Assembly: GCA_037143795.1 (NCBI GenBank)
Contig: JBAWXZ010000009.1
Span: 79,540 to 143,539, forward strand
DNA length: 64,000 nt
Source: Firm-13 sp037143795
GTDB taxonomy: Bacteria; Bacillota; Clostridia; Saccharofermentanales; Saccharofermentanaceae
Reading direction: 5' to 3'
A model generated the notes under the pieces. It worked only from the letters and a program-made list of their open reading frames with translations, did not search any database and had not been told where the DNA came from. The translations under genes and the position numbers were made by a program. This document shows positions 1-9,292 of this stretch, in pieces. Within the stretch, counting starts at the first letter, position 1. Each line of letters opens with the position of its first letter.

Positions 1-20
1 AGATACAAGAGGTGAAAATA

Positions 21-647
21 ATGGAAAACGAAGAACTTATTTCAAAAAAAGAACTGCTGGAACTTACCGGAATCTCCTATGGACAGCTCTACCGCTGGAA
101 GCGGAAGGGTCTTATACCGGACGAGTGGTTCGTCCGGAAGTCTTCCTATACCGGACAGGAGACCTTTTTCCCAAGAGGAAAGGTATTGTATCGTATTGAA
201 AAGATTAAAAATATGAAGGAAGACAGCTCTTTGGACGAACTCGCTGATGTTTTTTCCCCGACGCAGGATGGTATAAGCCTTCGGCCGGATGAAGTGACCG
301 GGCGAAACATTGTTTCAAATGATGTCCTGAAAATGTATCTTGATTTCAGCGGCTGCACCGAAACAATGGATTTTAACGATATTCTTTCGGCCTATATATT
401 GAATAAACTCATTGTTGCGGGCGATATCAGCCGTGATGAAGGCAGGATGCTTCTTGAAGTGATTCAGGAAAGCAGGATAACCTTTGGGGCGGACCCCTGT
501 GAGATTTTTCTTATGAGAAAACTAGGTGTATTCAGCTGCTTCGCCGCATCGCCCCCATGCAGGATCAGTATGGACAAGGGTATACGGCTTATTGCAGAAA
601 TCAATACGCCAGCTGTAATTGAAGAACTTAAATGTAAACTGATCTGA
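21..647 (+). CDS. yhbD: YhbD-family (DUF4004) MerR-like helix-turn-helix protein
   Basis: Protein of 208 residues that I recognise as YhbD/DUF4004. The N-terminus (about residues 6-30) contains the family signature ISKKELLELTGISYGQLYRW, a MerR-like winged helix, followed by KGLIP and GQETFFPR; the rest is a C-terminal domain of unknown role. The ATG at 21 is chosen over an in-frame GTG at 12 because AGAGGTGA lies 6-7 bases upstream of the ATG and would overlap the GTG. The next gene starts 13 bases downstream and encodes a bactofilin, the same order as yhbD-yhbE-yhbF in Bacillus, so this is probably a regulator or partner of the bactofilin. Its molecular function is not established. Confidence 0.85.
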   Translation: MENEELISKKELLELTGISYGQLYRWKRKGLIPDEWFVRKSSYTGQETFFPRGKVLYRIEKIKNMKEDSSLDELADVFSPTQDGISLRPDEVTGRNIVSNDVLKMYLDFSGCTETMDFNDILSAYILNKLIVAGDISRDEGRMLLEVIQESRITFGADPCEIFLMRKLGVFSCFAASPPCRISMDKGIRLIAEINTPAVIEELKCKLI

Positions 648-660
648 GGAGGAAAAGAAA

Positions 661-1398
661 ATGGACAATACAATTAAAGGTGACTTGAAGATTGACGGAT
701 CCGGTTCTGCGCCTGGCGGAGAGTATAACAGCGTAAAAATCAACGGAGCCGGAAGAATTACCGGTGATGTTGTTTGCCGGGAATTCAGGATCAATGGTTC
801 CGGAAATGTTGACGGCAATATTGATATGCAGGACGGTAAAATTAACGGAACCGGAACAATTGACGGAAACATTAAAGCGAAGCTGCTCAAAATTACGGGA
901 TCAGGCCAGGTAAGAGGCAGCATCAGCGGAGATAATATATATGTATCCGGGTCTGTGACAATCGGTGAGAATCTTGATGTTCAGAAAATCAAAATAGAGG
1001 GTTCTGCTAAAGTCGGTCATGACTGCAATGCGGAGAACTTCCATTCCGATGGAACATTTGAAATCAGCGGCCTTTTGAATGCCGATGATATTACCATTAA
1101 GCTGTACCACTCCAAAAGCAGGGCGAAGGAGATCGGCGGCGGAAGAATCAGTGTTTCCGTAGGCTCCGATGCCGGATTCAACGTACTGAAAACCATCTTC
1201 ACTCTGGGCATGTATAACCCTGTTCTCGAAGCAGACTCAATAGAAGGTGATGAAATTGTCCTTGAAAACACGACTGCAAAAGTCGTCCGCGGAACCAATG
1301 TCACTGTCGGCAAAGGCTGTAATATCGGTCTTGTTGAATATAAGGGCTACCTTTTGAAAACCGGTGATGCGAAAGTAGGGGAAGAAAAGAAAATTTGA
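661..1398 (+). CDS. Bactofilin-like polymer-forming cytoskeletal protein (YhbE/YhbF type)
   Basis: 245 residues. Residues about 5-120 are a regular run of short beta-helix coils of the form IxGxGxVxGxI (for example KINGAGRITGDV, KINGTGTIDGNI, KITGSGQVRGSI), the hallmark of bactofilins, which polymerise without nucleotide at the membrane and scaffold envelope enzymes. A second, less regular part (about 130-245) carries a similar turn near TNVTVGKGCNIGLVEY. A GAGGAGGAAAAG ribosome binding site precedes the ATG. It is cotranscribed with the upstream YhbD-like gene. Bacillus has two adjacent genes of this type; here there is one longer protein. Family assignment is firm; cellular role is inferred. 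Confidence 0.85.
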   Translation: MDNTIKGDLKIDGSGSAPGGEYNSVKINGAGRITGDVVCREFRINGSGNVDGNIDMQDGKINGTGTIDGNIKAKLLKITGSGQVRGSISGDNIYVSGSVTIGENLDVQKIKIEGSAKVGHDCNAENFHSDGTFEISGLLNADDITIKLYHSKSRAKEIGGGRISVSVGSDAGFNVLKTIFTLGMYNPVLEADSIEGDEIVLENTTAKVVRGTNVTVGKGCNIGLVEYKGYLLKTGDAKVGEEKKI

Positions 1399-1584
1399 CT
1401 CCCTGCTGGACTTTTCAAGTTTCCGGAGGTAACGTGGGTGAGTGGTACTTCATCAACGCGGTGACCATGGAATGTTTCACAGCTGATTATGCGTTTCAGA
1501 AATGAAATAACAGGAAGATCATCACTTTTGTCTTAATTTTACCTGTAAACGATTGACGTATGCGGGCCAATATGCCGACAATAG

Positions 1585-1618
1585 AAAGGGAGTATAGTAA
1601 ATCCATACTCTCTTTTTT
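1585..1618 (+). terminator. Rho-independent terminator-like hairpin
   Basis: An 11-bp stem (AAAGGGAGTAT pairing with ATACTCTCTTT, one G-U pair) with a 9-base loop runs into TTTTTT. It lies 187 bases after the bactofilin gene and 27 bases before the next start codon, so it either ends the yhbD-bactofilin transcript or attenuates the flavoprotein gene behind it. The rest of the 246-base gap shows no gene. Confidence 0.6.
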
Positions 1619-1644
1619 GCTTTAAATGAAAGGATGGTAGTAGT

Positions 1645-3309
1645 ATGCGTTTGATAGTGATCGGAGCCGTTGCCGCCGGCACTTCTGCGGCCGCCAAAGC
1701 CAGAAGAAATACAGAGGATGCAGAAATTGTCATCTACGAAAAAGATCAGTATATTTCCTATTCCGGCTGCGGAATGCCCTATTTTCTCGGCGGGGAAGTC
1801 GCGCGGGCGGAAGATCTGACACCGAGGGATCCGGCTTTTTTCAAGAGCAAATACAATATAGATATTTTCACTAAGCATGAGGTGTTTGCCGTTCATCCGG
1901 ATACAAGGACGCTGGATGTCAGGAACTTGATGACCGGTGAGGAATTTGCCGATCATTATGACAAATTAATTCTGGCCACCGGTGCCCGGTCTATAAAGCC
2001 GCCGATCAGCGGCGCTGATTCGGACAATGTCTTTATGCTGCGCAATATAAGTGACATGCTGCGGATTCAAGCCTTTATTACAGATAAATCACCCCGACGC
2101 GCCGTGATTGTCGGAACCGGTTTTATAGGTCTCGAGCTGTGTGAGAATCTGACCGCACGAGGTATCCGGGTAACGATGATTGAGAAACTCGATCAGGTAT
2201 CGCCGGGACTTGATCCGGATATGGCAGTCTATGTCGAACAGCGTCTCAAAGCCAATAAAATCGAAGTCCTGACTTCCGCTGAGGTTACCGGAATTAACGG
2301 AGCAGAAGTGCTGCTCTCAGACGGCAGAAAAATAGCCGCGGAGCTTGTCATATTGTCAGTAGGAGTGCGTCCGGAGGTAACACTTGCCAGGGAAGCCGGG
2401 CTTGTTATCGGCGTCACAGGCGCTATCCGGGTTGACACATATATGCAGACCTCCGACGCGGATATTTATGCCTGCGGGGACTGCATCGAGCAATTTAACA
2501 TTGTTACAAATAAGCCTGTATACAGGCCTCTCGGGTCTACAGCCAATAAAACGGGACATATTGCCGGTGATAATGTATCCGGAAGTTCCGTCGAATTCCG
2601 GGGCATTCTTGGAACCGGGATATACAAGATATTCGGCCTGTCGGTTGCCATGACAGGTCTCTCCGAAAAGGAAGCGGTCAAAGAAGGATATGATGTCGAA
2701 ATCTGCCACAATATCAAGCCCTCCAAGCCGGAATATATGGGCGGAAAAGAGCTGGTCATCAAAGCCGTTGCCGACAGGAAAGACGGAAGAATTCTCGGTG
2801 TGCAGATTGTCGGAGAAGACGGAGTCGATAAAAGAATCGATGTTTTTGTGACAGCTATAACTTTCGGCGCAAAAGCTGAAGATCTGTTCCACCTCGATCT
2901 TGCCTATGCCCCGCCGTTTTCAACGACGAAAGACCCTGTCATGTATACCGGAATGATTCTCGATAACGCGATTCATAAAGGGCGCCGATTGATACGTCCT
3001 GCAGAACTGGAAGGACTTGTGAAAGCTGGAAGGAATGTTCAGCTTATTGATACAAGGACTGCATCCCAATACGGGAAAAGCCACATTTCCGGCGCCGGGA
3101 ATATACCGCACGAGAAAATTCGTAAGTCGGCGGGATCGCTTGATGCAGAAGCAATTACTGTGACTTACTGTAATAAAGGAGTGACGGGAAATGCCGCACA
3201 GAACATACTGATTAACCGGGGTTTTCGCGAGGTATATAATCTGTCCGGCGGCAATAAGACATATGAAAAATACTGTGAAGAGAAGAAGCAGAATATATCA
3301 CCGGAATGA
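1645..3309 (+). CDS. CoA-disulfide reductase-like FAD/NAD(P)H oxidoreductase with C-terminal rhodanese domain
   Basis: 554 residues. The N-terminus is a dinucleotide-binding fold (VIGAVAAGTSAAAKARR) followed by the active-site cysteine motif SGCGMPY (Cys42), which defines the single-cysteine CoA-disulfide/persulfide reductase and NADH oxidase group. A second nucleotide-binding motif, VGTGFIGLELCENL, lies near residue 155, and YACGDC near 270-280 contacts FAD. Residues about 455-545 form a rhodanese domain with catalytic Cys509 in YCNKGVTGN. The fusion is typical of CoADR-RHD enzymes that reduce CoA disulfides or persulfides in thiol and sulfane-sulfur homeostasis. The ATG follows AAAGGATGG. 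It appears monocistronic. Choice between CoA disulfide, polysulfide and oxygen as physiological substrate cannot be made here. Confidence 0.88.
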   Translation: MRLIVIGAVAAGTSAAAKARRNTEDAEIVIYEKDQYISYSGCGMPYFLGGEVARAEDLTPRDPAFFKSKYNIDIFTKHEVFAVHPDTRTLDVRNLMTGEEFADHYDKLILATGARSIKPPISGADSDNVFMLRNISDMLRIQAFITDKSPRRAVIVGTGFIGLELCENLTARGIRVTMIEKLDQVSPGLDPDMAVYVEQRLKANKIEVLTSAEVTGINGAEVLLSDGRKIAAELVILSVGVRPEVTLAREAGLVIGVTGAIRVDTYMQTSDADIYACGDCIEQFNIVTNKPVYRPLGSTANKTGHIAGDNVSGSSVEFRGILGTGIYKIFGLSVAMTGLSEKEAVKEGYDVEICHNIKPSKPEYMGGKELVIKAVADRKDGRILGVQIVGEDGVDKRIDVFVTAITFGAKAEDLFHLDLAYAPPFSTTKDPVMYTGMILDNAIHKGRRLIRPAELEGLVKAGRNVQLIDTRTASQYGKSHISGAGNIPHEKIRKSAGSLDAEAITVTYCNKGVTGNAAQNILINRGFREVYNLSGGNKTYEKYCEEKKQNISPE

Positions 3310-3475
3310 AGTAATTCCAGAGCAAACTCTATAATTGACCCCTTTCTTTTATGTATAGCTGCATATCAAAATTTATTGTCAAATGTATTTCCCGGTAGTA
3401 AGATATTTAGATATAATTCTATATATAATGGTTTTCCGGGATCAGCATCACATAATTGAAAGAAGAGGCAACAGG

Positions 3476-4528
3476 ATGAAAAAGATCTCCATCAAGGCGT
3501 TACTGTGCATATTCCTGGGATTTGTTCTTATTCCTGGCATCGCCGGGTGTTCAGCAAAAACGGTCCCTTCCATTACGCTTTCGGAAATTACGGCTGATTT
3601 ATCTGAATCGCAGAAAATGACAACTACCAGCAAAGCAACTGAAACGGAGATTTCACAGACAACGGCACAGACCACATCGGCTGTGGAATCAACAAAGGTA
3701 GATTTGCCTGCTGATTTTCCGAGCATAGATAGTTCCACGGCACGAATTCCCATAACTCAGGCGCTATATGCATTGTTTGTCGGGGAGTACGGCCTGACAG
3801 GACCCGAACCGATTTGCTCGAAAACGCATGGGGCCTGGCTTAATCTTGCCGATCGTAAAGTTGATATGATCTTCGCTGTCGCACCGACAGATGAAGAGAA
3901 GCAATATTTGAATGAAAAAGATGTTGATGTTGAGATGCGTCTTTATGGTTGTGACGGCCTTGTTTTCATGGGCAATGCCAGCAATCCGGTTAAAAATCTG
4001 ACACAGGATGAGATTAAGGGAATCTATCGGGGTGAAATTACCAACTGGAGCGAGCTCGGCGGACCGGATGCGAAGATCAATGCGTATTACCGCGAAGATC
4101 AGTCCGGAAGCCAGCGCTTTTTCGAGGACCTTGTATGGAAAGGCGAAGAACTTCCCGATTTCAGCTCGCTTAATCTGTATGTTGAGGATGATATGAGTGA
4201 TATAACATATACGGTTATCAGCGACCCCTATGCCATTGGCTTCAACATTATGTCATACATTAATACTGAGTTCAGTGACCCCAGCCTCATGTTGTTCTCC
4301 GTGGACGGTGTCGCACCGAGTACGCCAACTTTGGCAGATGGGAGCTATCCGTACATCACTCAGGCGTATATAATAATACGTGCGGATGAGCCTGAAGACA
4401 GTTCTGCCCGCTGGCTTTTCAATTGGTTCGGATGCGACAGGAGCCGAGAAATCCTGCAGTCAAACAGCAGCCTCTCCCTGATCTTTTCCGATCCGATACT
4501 TTTGGAGAACACAAATGACGATTCCTGA
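3476..4528 (+). CDS. PstS-like substrate-binding lipoprotein
   Basis: 350 residues. A lipoprotein signal peptide ends in a lipobox IPGIAGC (Cys25), followed by a Ser/Thr-rich linker to about residue 85. The mature domain contains the phosphate-binding-protein signature GIYRGEITNWSELGG and, after it, EDQSGSQRFF, the region that contacts oxyanion in PstS. The ATG at 3476 is preferred over an in-frame ATG at 3383 because only from there does the protein begin with a signal peptide, and AGAGG lies just upstream. There are no Pst permease or ATPase genes beside it, so it may be an orphan phosphate or anion sensor or scavenger. Confidence 0.78.
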   Translation: MKKISIKALLCIFLGFVLIPGIAGCSAKTVPSITLSEITADLSESQKMTTTSKATETEISQTTAQTTSAVESTKVDLPADFPSIDSSTARIPITQALYALFVGEYGLTGPEPICSKTHGAWLNLADRKVDMIFAVAPTDEEKQYLNEKDVDVEMRLYGCDGLVFMGNASNPVKNLTQDEIKGIYRGEITNWSELGGPDAKINAYYREDQSGSQRFFEDLVWKGEELPDFSSLNLYVEDDMSDITYTVISDPYAIGFNIMSYINTEFSDPSLMLFSVDGVAPSTPTLADGSYPYITQAYIIIRADEPEDSSARWLFNWFGCDRSREILQSNSSLSLIFSDPILLENTNDDS

Positions 4529-4592
4529 CAGGATAAAACCAGGATATGAGATGAGGATAATGAAATGCAGATGACGATTGAAGGAGATATCG

Positions 4593-5795
4593 ATGACTTT
4601 AGCTAAAGTAATCCTTAAAAAAGAAGAGGGAAGAACTTTGCGTGCCGGAGGCGCGTGGGTTTTTGATAATGAGATAGATAAAATCGAAGGTGATTTTGAG
4701 AACGGCGGCCTGGTCAAAGTACATGCTTTCAACGATTATTGCCTGGGCACCGGATTTATTAATACGAAATCGAAAATCAGAATCCGCATGATGAGCCGGT
4801 CAAAAGATCAGGAGATTGATGCAGCCTTCATCAGGCAGCGCGTCAGGGACTGCATTGAGTATCGCAAGCACACCATAGATATGTCCAGCTGCCGCCTTAT
4901 ATTCGGCGAAGCTGATTTTCTGCCGGGGCTTGTCATCGATAAATTCGAAGATGTCCTGGTCGTAGAATCATTAGCGTTGGGTATTGACCGGTTTAAACTG
5001 CAGATTATTCAAGATATAAAGGAAATTCTTGCAGATGAGGGAATACATATCCGCGGCGTATATGAAAGAAGCGATGCTGCGGTACGGGATCATGAGGGAA
5101 TGGAGCGTTTCAAGGGCTTTATCGGGGAGCCGTTTGATACAAAGGTTGAGATTACTGAGAATGGCGTTAAGTACTATGTTGATGTTGAAGAAGGACAAAA
5201 GACAGGATTCTTTTTGGACCAGAAGATGAACCGTGCTGCAATCAAGCCATTATGCAAGGGTGCAAAAGTGCTCGATTGCTTTACCCATACCGGTTCTTTT
5301 GCATTGAATGCCGGCCTTGCGGGAGCCCGAAGTGTGCTTGGTGTTGATGCTTCTGACTTGGGTATTCAGCAGGCGCGAAAAAATGCAGAACTGAACGGAC
5401 TGCAGGATATTGTAACGTTTGCCTGTGAAGATGTGTTTGAACTTCTGCCGAAACTCGAAGCAGAAGGAGAAAAGTTTGATGTGGTTATCCTTGATCCGCC
5501 GGCTTTTGCAAAATCAAGGACTTCCCTGAAAAATGCGACCAAAGGCTATAAGGAAATCAATATGCGCGCCCTTAAGATAATTAATGACGGCGGATATCTG
5601 GCTACCTGTTCCTGTTCCCACTTCATGACGCCGGAATTGTTTGCAGCGACGATTGCCTCAGCAGCAAAAGATACGCACAAGCGGCTGCGTCAGGTGGAGT
5701 ACCGCACACAGGCTGCGGATCACCCTATTTTATGGTCGGCAGGGGAATCATATTACCTTAAATTTTATATTTTTCAGGTCTGTAATGAAAAATAA
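4593..5795 (+). CDS. Class I SAM-dependent rRNA large-subunit methyltransferase (RlmI/YwbD family)
   Basis: 400 residues. An N-terminal PUA RNA-binding domain (residues 1-75, beginning with LAKVILKKEEGRTLRAGG) is followed by a Rossmann methyltransferase domain: SAM-binding LDCFTHTGSFALNAGLAG, acidic VLGVDASD, and catalytic-loop motif VVILDPPAFAKS. The late TCSCSHFM contributes the cysteine typical of m5C methyltransferases of this group, which modify 23S rRNA (C1962 in E. coli). The ATG at 4593 is chosen because AAGGAG lies 6 bases upstream; the in-frame TTG at 4578 would overlap that site. Substrate position is inferred from the family. Confidence 0.85.
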   Translation: MTLAKVILKKEEGRTLRAGGAWVFDNEIDKIEGDFENGGLVKVHAFNDYCLGTGFINTKSKIRIRMMSRSKDQEIDAAFIRQRVRDCIEYRKHTIDMSSCRLIFGEADFLPGLVIDKFEDVLVVESLALGIDRFKLQIIQDIKEILADEGIHIRGVYERSDAAVRDHEGMERFKGFIGEPFDTKVEITENGVKYYVDVEEGQKTGFFLDQKMNRAAIKPLCKGAKVLDCFTHTGSFALNAGLAGARSVLGVDASDLGIQQARKNAELNGLQDIVTFACEDVFELLPKLEAEGEKFDVVILDPPAFAKSRTSLKNATKGYKEINMRALKIINDGGYLATCSCSHFMTPELFAATIASAAKDTHKRLRQVEYRTQAADHPILWSAGESYYLKFYIFQVCNEK

Positions 5796-5825
5796 CTAAA
5801 TATATTGAGAGCATAGGTATTTCAT

Positions 5826-6755
5826 ATGTCATATTCTATTTTCGTACGTTTTTCATCAAATCTCCCTGCTGAAAAAATGAACGGACAGATTCAGCTGGAT
5901 CAGGATATTTTGCATTCTGAATATCATGGCTGCGAACTGAACCTGACAATACAGGATTCCGGCCGTACTCTTTCCGCACTGAATTTTTTGAGAACCATTT
6001 CGGAAATTGAAACAATCCAGGTGCGCGATGATGATGGCTGGGAGTGCGAAGAGGTTGATCTGTTAAGTGAAAAGGCACTTGCGGAATTGTCCGGAAAATT
6101 GACTCCGACGCCTCCTTTACATGCTGATTCAATATCTCCGGATGCGGTACCGTATCTGATTCTGGCAAGTCAGTCCCCGAGACGCCAGGAACTGCTGAGT
6201 CTTGCCGGTATTCCATTTGAAGCGAAAGCCGCAGATATTGATGAGGATGCAGTGACCGGTGCGCTCAAAGATCAATTCAGCAAAGAACCGTTCAGTATAA
6301 TGGCAGCCATGATAGTAATGAATCTGGCCCGTGCCAAAGCAGGAAAACTACTGGATACAAATCCGGATGCAGTTGTCATTGGGTCCGATACGATTGTAAC
6401 AATTGATGATTCGATCCTCGGCAAACCGTCTTCCCCTGATGATGCTTTCGAAATGCTCCGGCGTCTTTCCGGCCGGGAACACCATGTTTTTACCGGTGTC
6501 AGTATTATAAGCCGCAGTAAAGAGGAGACCTTCTTTACGGTGACCCGCGTCGGTTTCTTTCCCTGGACCACAAGTGAAATTGATCTGGCACGCCGGTATA
6601 TTTCAGAGGGTTCTCCGCTCGACAAAGCCGGGGCATACGGAATACAGGATATGGGTGCCCTCTTTATCCGAGGAATCAAGGGAGATTACTATACGGTGAT
6701 GGGTCTGCCGGTTTCCGAAGTATATCATCGTCTCAAGGATTTCAGGATCTCATAA
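5826..6755 (+). CDS. Maf-family nucleoside triphosphate pyrophosphatase with extra N-terminal domain
   Basis: 309 residues. Residues about 108-305 are a complete Maf domain: LILASQSPRRQELL (phosphate loop), VIGSDTIV with the catalytic Asp, ILGKP, ML..LSGREHHVFTGV, and GAYGIQ..GALFI. Maf proteins hydrolyse non-canonical or modified (d)NTPs such as dTTP/UTP/m5UTP. Usual length is about 190 residues; here about 105 residues precede the domain and match nothing I recognise (acidic, DDDGWECEEVDLL). The ribosome binding site is weak (TAGGT). An internal start in the 100-residue linker cannot be excluded, but the frame is open throughout with codon use like its surroundings. Confidence 0.82.
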   Translation: MSYSIFVRFSSNLPAEKMNGQIQLDQDILHSEYHGCELNLTIQDSGRTLSALNFLRTISEIETIQVRDDDGWECEEVDLLSEKALAELSGKLTPTPPLHADSISPDAVPYLILASQSPRRQELLSLAGIPFEAKAADIDEDAVTGALKDQFSKEPFSIMAAMIVMNLARAKAGKLLDTNPDAVVIGSDTIVTIDDSILGKPSSPDDAFEMLRRLSGREHHVFTGVSIISRSKEETFFTVTRVGFFPWTTSEIDLARRYISEGSPLDKAGAYGIQDMGALFIRGIKGDYYTVMGLPVSEVYHRLKDFRIS

Positions 6756-6795
6756 AAAAACAGAAAAAATATCGAAAAATCGAGGTTTTCTGATC

Positions 6796-8073
6796 ATGAA
6801 GATTAAATGGAAGAATTTGATTAAGGATAATCCCAAACACATCGCAGGGTTCGGAGCAAGGGATATCCTGAAATTTATCGGACCGGGACTTCTGGTTACC
6901 GTTGGATTTATCGATCCCGGCAACTGGGCAGCCAACATCGCGGCAGGCTCGCAATTTGGATATACACTGCTGTGGATGGTCACATTGTCCACAATCATGC
7001 TGATTTTGCTGCAGCATAATGTAGCGCATCTTGGCATAGTAACCGGAGACTGCCTAGCTGAGGCGACAATGAAGCATCTTAATCCCCATCTCGCGAGAAC
7101 CATTCTCGGTACAGGAATCCTTGCAGTCGTATCGACGGCTTTAGCTGAAATTATGGGCGGCGCGATTGCCCTTGATATGCTTTTCAAGATACCGATACGG
7201 ATAGGTGCAGTTATCATTCTGATTGTTGTGCTGTTTCTTCTTTTTTCAAATTCATATACAAAGCTTGAAAAACTCATCGTCGGTTTTGTATCGGTAATAG
7301 GCTTTTCATTTTTATATGAACTCAGTGCTGTTGCGATAGACTGGCCGATGGCTCTCAAAAGCTGGGTGACAGTGAGTATTCCGCACAACTCCATGATCAT
7401 CATTATGGCTGTGATGGGTGCCGTTGTGATGCCGCACAATTTGTTCCTTCATTCCGAAATTATTCAAAGCCGTCAGTGGAACAAGGAAGACGAGGCTGTT
7501 ATCAACAGGGAATTGAAATTCGAATTCCTGGATACCAGTATCTCGATGATTATAGGCTGGGCGATAAACAGTGCCATGATCATATTGGCCGCTGCAACAT
7601 TTTTCAGGAATAATATCCAGGTAACCGAGCTGGGGCAGGCACATGAACTGTTAACTCCAATGCTCGGCGCGAAGGCGTCGATCCTGTTCGGAATTGCGCT
7701 GCTTTTCTCGGGAGTCTCATCTACAATTACAGCAGGGATGGCCGGAGGTACGATCTTTGCCGGTATGTTCAAAGAACCGTACGACATTAAGGACACACAC
7801 ACTAAAATCGGTGTAGCCTCCATACTGGTTGCCTCAACCATCATCATATTCCTGATATCCGATCCGTTCAAAGGACTGGTCATTTCACAGATGTTCCTAA
7901 GTATACAACTGCCCATTACGGTGTTTTTACAGATATACCTTACATCATCGAAAAAGGTCATGGGAAAATACAAAAATACCGTGCTGAATAATGTCCTCCT
8001 GCTTTCCATCGGACTTATTATCACGGTATTAAATGTGATGCTGTTCAAAAATCTGCTGACCGGAAGCTTATAA
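6796..8073 (+). CDS. mntH: Nramp-family proton-coupled Mn2+/Fe2+ importer
   Basis: 425 residues, about 11 transmembrane segments. Both metal-site motifs are present: DPGN in TM1 (VGFIDPGNWAANIAAG) and MPHN in TM6 (VVMPHNLFLHS), whose Asp, Asn and Met bind Mn2+ or Fe2+. The protein begins with a short cytoplasmic basic segment and ARDILKFIGPG, the usual Nramp entry. It follows maf by 40 bases with only GAGG about 10 bases before the ATG. I see no MntR-type palindrome or yybP-ykoY riboswitch immediately upstream. Metal preference for Mn2+ is inferred from the family. Confidence 0.9.
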   Translation: MKIKWKNLIKDNPKHIAGFGARDILKFIGPGLLVTVGFIDPGNWAANIAAGSQFGYTLLWMVTLSTIMLILLQHNVAHLGIVTGDCLAEATMKHLNPHLARTILGTGILAVVSTALAEIMGGAIALDMLFKIPIRIGAVIILIVVLFLLFSNSYTKLEKLIVGFVSVIGFSFLYELSAVAIDWPMALKSWVTVSIPHNSMIIIMAVMGAVVMPHNLFLHSEIIQSRQWNKEDEAVINRELKFEFLDTSISMIIGWAINSAMIILAAATFFRNNIQVTELGQAHELLTPMLGAKASILFGIALLFSGVSSTITAGMAGGTIFAGMFKEPYDIKDTHTKIGVASILVASTIIIFLISDPFKGLVISQMFLSIQLPITVFLQIYLTSSKKVMGKYKNTVLNNVLLLSIGLIITVLNVMLFKNLLTGSL

Positions 8074-8083
8074 GCGGAGGAGC

Positions 8084-9292
8084 TTATTTAAACCTCAGGG
8101 GTTTTTTTACCCTCAGGATTTTTCTCGCAATCCCGACCAGCGGTTTGTAAAAAATTCCTTCCATCTCATGGCTTACTGTTTTTAGCTGATCACGAATGGC
8201 AATCTTCTGAGGACAATGACTCTCGCATTTGCCGCACTGTGTACACTGTGATGCATTGGCAGGCTTTGCCGACATAACGCCCATGGTCTGCATATAGCGG
8301 AATCGCACGGATTTGTCGCCCATAAGGTATTTGTCGTTATAACAGGAGAAACAGCCTGGAATATCAACGCCAAAAGGACATGGCATGCAGTATCCGCAGG
8401 CAGTGCACGGGATCTTGGTCCTGGCCAGCAATTCAGCTTTGACCTGCTCAAATACTGTTAATTCCTGATCGGTCAGAGAGCCGGGTGTGACTTCGCCGGC
8501 AATGCGGATATTCTCTGCTGCCTGCGCTTCGTCACTCATACCGGACAGAACAACAGTTACTTCAGGGTGATTCCATACCCAGCGCAATGCCCATTCGGCA
8601 GGGGAGCGCGAGGGATTGCTGTCGGAAAAAGCTTTTTTTACCTGTTCCGGAAGATGTGTCACGAGCTTTCCGCCGCGAAGCGGCTCCATAACAATAACCG
8701 GAATTCCCAGGCTTGCTGCAAGAAGAAGACCGGATTTGGTTGCCTGATTATGTTCGTCCATATAATTGTATTGAATCTGACAGAAATCCCATGGGTACGC
8801 CTGTATGATTGCTTCGAAATCTGCTTTGGATCCATGGAAGGAAAAACCAAGATTCCGGATAGTGCCCTTGGATTTCATCTCTTCGAGCCATACCAGCACT
8901 CCAAGTCCGACCAGCCGGTCAAACATCGCCTTATCCGTAAGCATGTGCAAAAGGTAATAATCAATATAGCCTGTCTGCAGCCGCTCGAGCTGTGTCGCCA
9001 GGATTTTCTGTGCACCCGAAAGCTTGCTGACCATGAAGGGAGGGAGCTTTGTCGCAATCTTCACCCGCTCCCGATATCCGCCGGCCAGAGCTTTTCCGAC
9101 AAGTAATTCACTCTTGCCGTTCTGGTAAACGTATGCCGTATCAAAATAGTTCACACCGTTTTCAATAGCATCATGTATCATCTGGATAGATCGGGGTTCA
9201 TCTATACTGCCATTTTTGACGGGAAGCCGCATACAGCCGAATCCCAGTATGGAAAGGACGTCACCGTTTTTGATATTCACTCTTGTCTGCAT
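8084..9292 (-). CDS. Aldo/keto reductase with C-terminal 4Fe-4S domain
   Basis: 402 residues. Residues 1-290 are an AKR TIM barrel with the catalytic tetrad Asp51 and Tyr56 (YFDTAYVYQNGKSE), Lys82 (IATKLP) and His116 (YLLHMLTD). Residues about 290-360 hold two cysteine clusters, CTACGYCMPCPFGVDIPGC and CTQCGKCESHCPQ, a ferredoxin-like tail typical of the clostridial MSMEG-type AKR proteins, so electrons may pass through Fe-S rather than only NADPH. Its ATG overlaps the stop of the upstream nitroreductase gene (TAATG), so the two are translationally coupled. Substrate unknown. Confidence 0.88.
   Translation of the reverse strand: MQTRVNIKNGDVLSILGFGCMRLPVKNGSIDEPRSIQMIHDAIENGVNYFDTAYVYQNGKSELLVGKALAGGYRERVKIATKLPPFMVSKLSGAQKILATQLERLQTGYIDYYLLHMLTDKAMFDRLVGLGVLVWLEEMKSKGTIRNLGFSFHGSKADFEAIIQAYPWDFCQIQYNYMDEHNQATKSGLLLAASLGIPVIVMEPLRGGKLVTHLPEQVKKAFSDSNPSRSPAEWALRWVWNHPEVTVVLSGMSDEAQAAENIRIAGEVTPGSLTDQELTVFEQVKAELLARTKIPCTACGYCMPCPFGVDIPGCFSCYNDKYLMGDKSVRFRYMQTMGVMSAKPANASQCTQCGKCESHCPQKIAIRDQLKTVSHEMEGIFYKPLVGIARKILRVKKPLRFK
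8090..8108 (+). terminator. Weak terminator-like hairpin after mntH
   Basis: A 5-bp stem AAACC/GGTTT with loop TCAGG is followed by a run of T. It lies just after the Nramp stop codon and overlaps the last codons of the convergent aldo/keto reductase gene. The stem is short, so the call is tentative. Confidence 0.35.

Noticed and set aside
1541..1556. Catabolite-responsive element-like sequence TGTAAACGATTGAC
   Set aside because: Only the first half fits the cre consensus, and it is isolated from the sugar operons.
3412..3417. TATAAT before the PstS-like gene as a promoter
   Set aside because: The only TTGTCA candidate -35 lies 30 bases upstream, too far, and no suitable alternative hexamer is at 16-18 bases.
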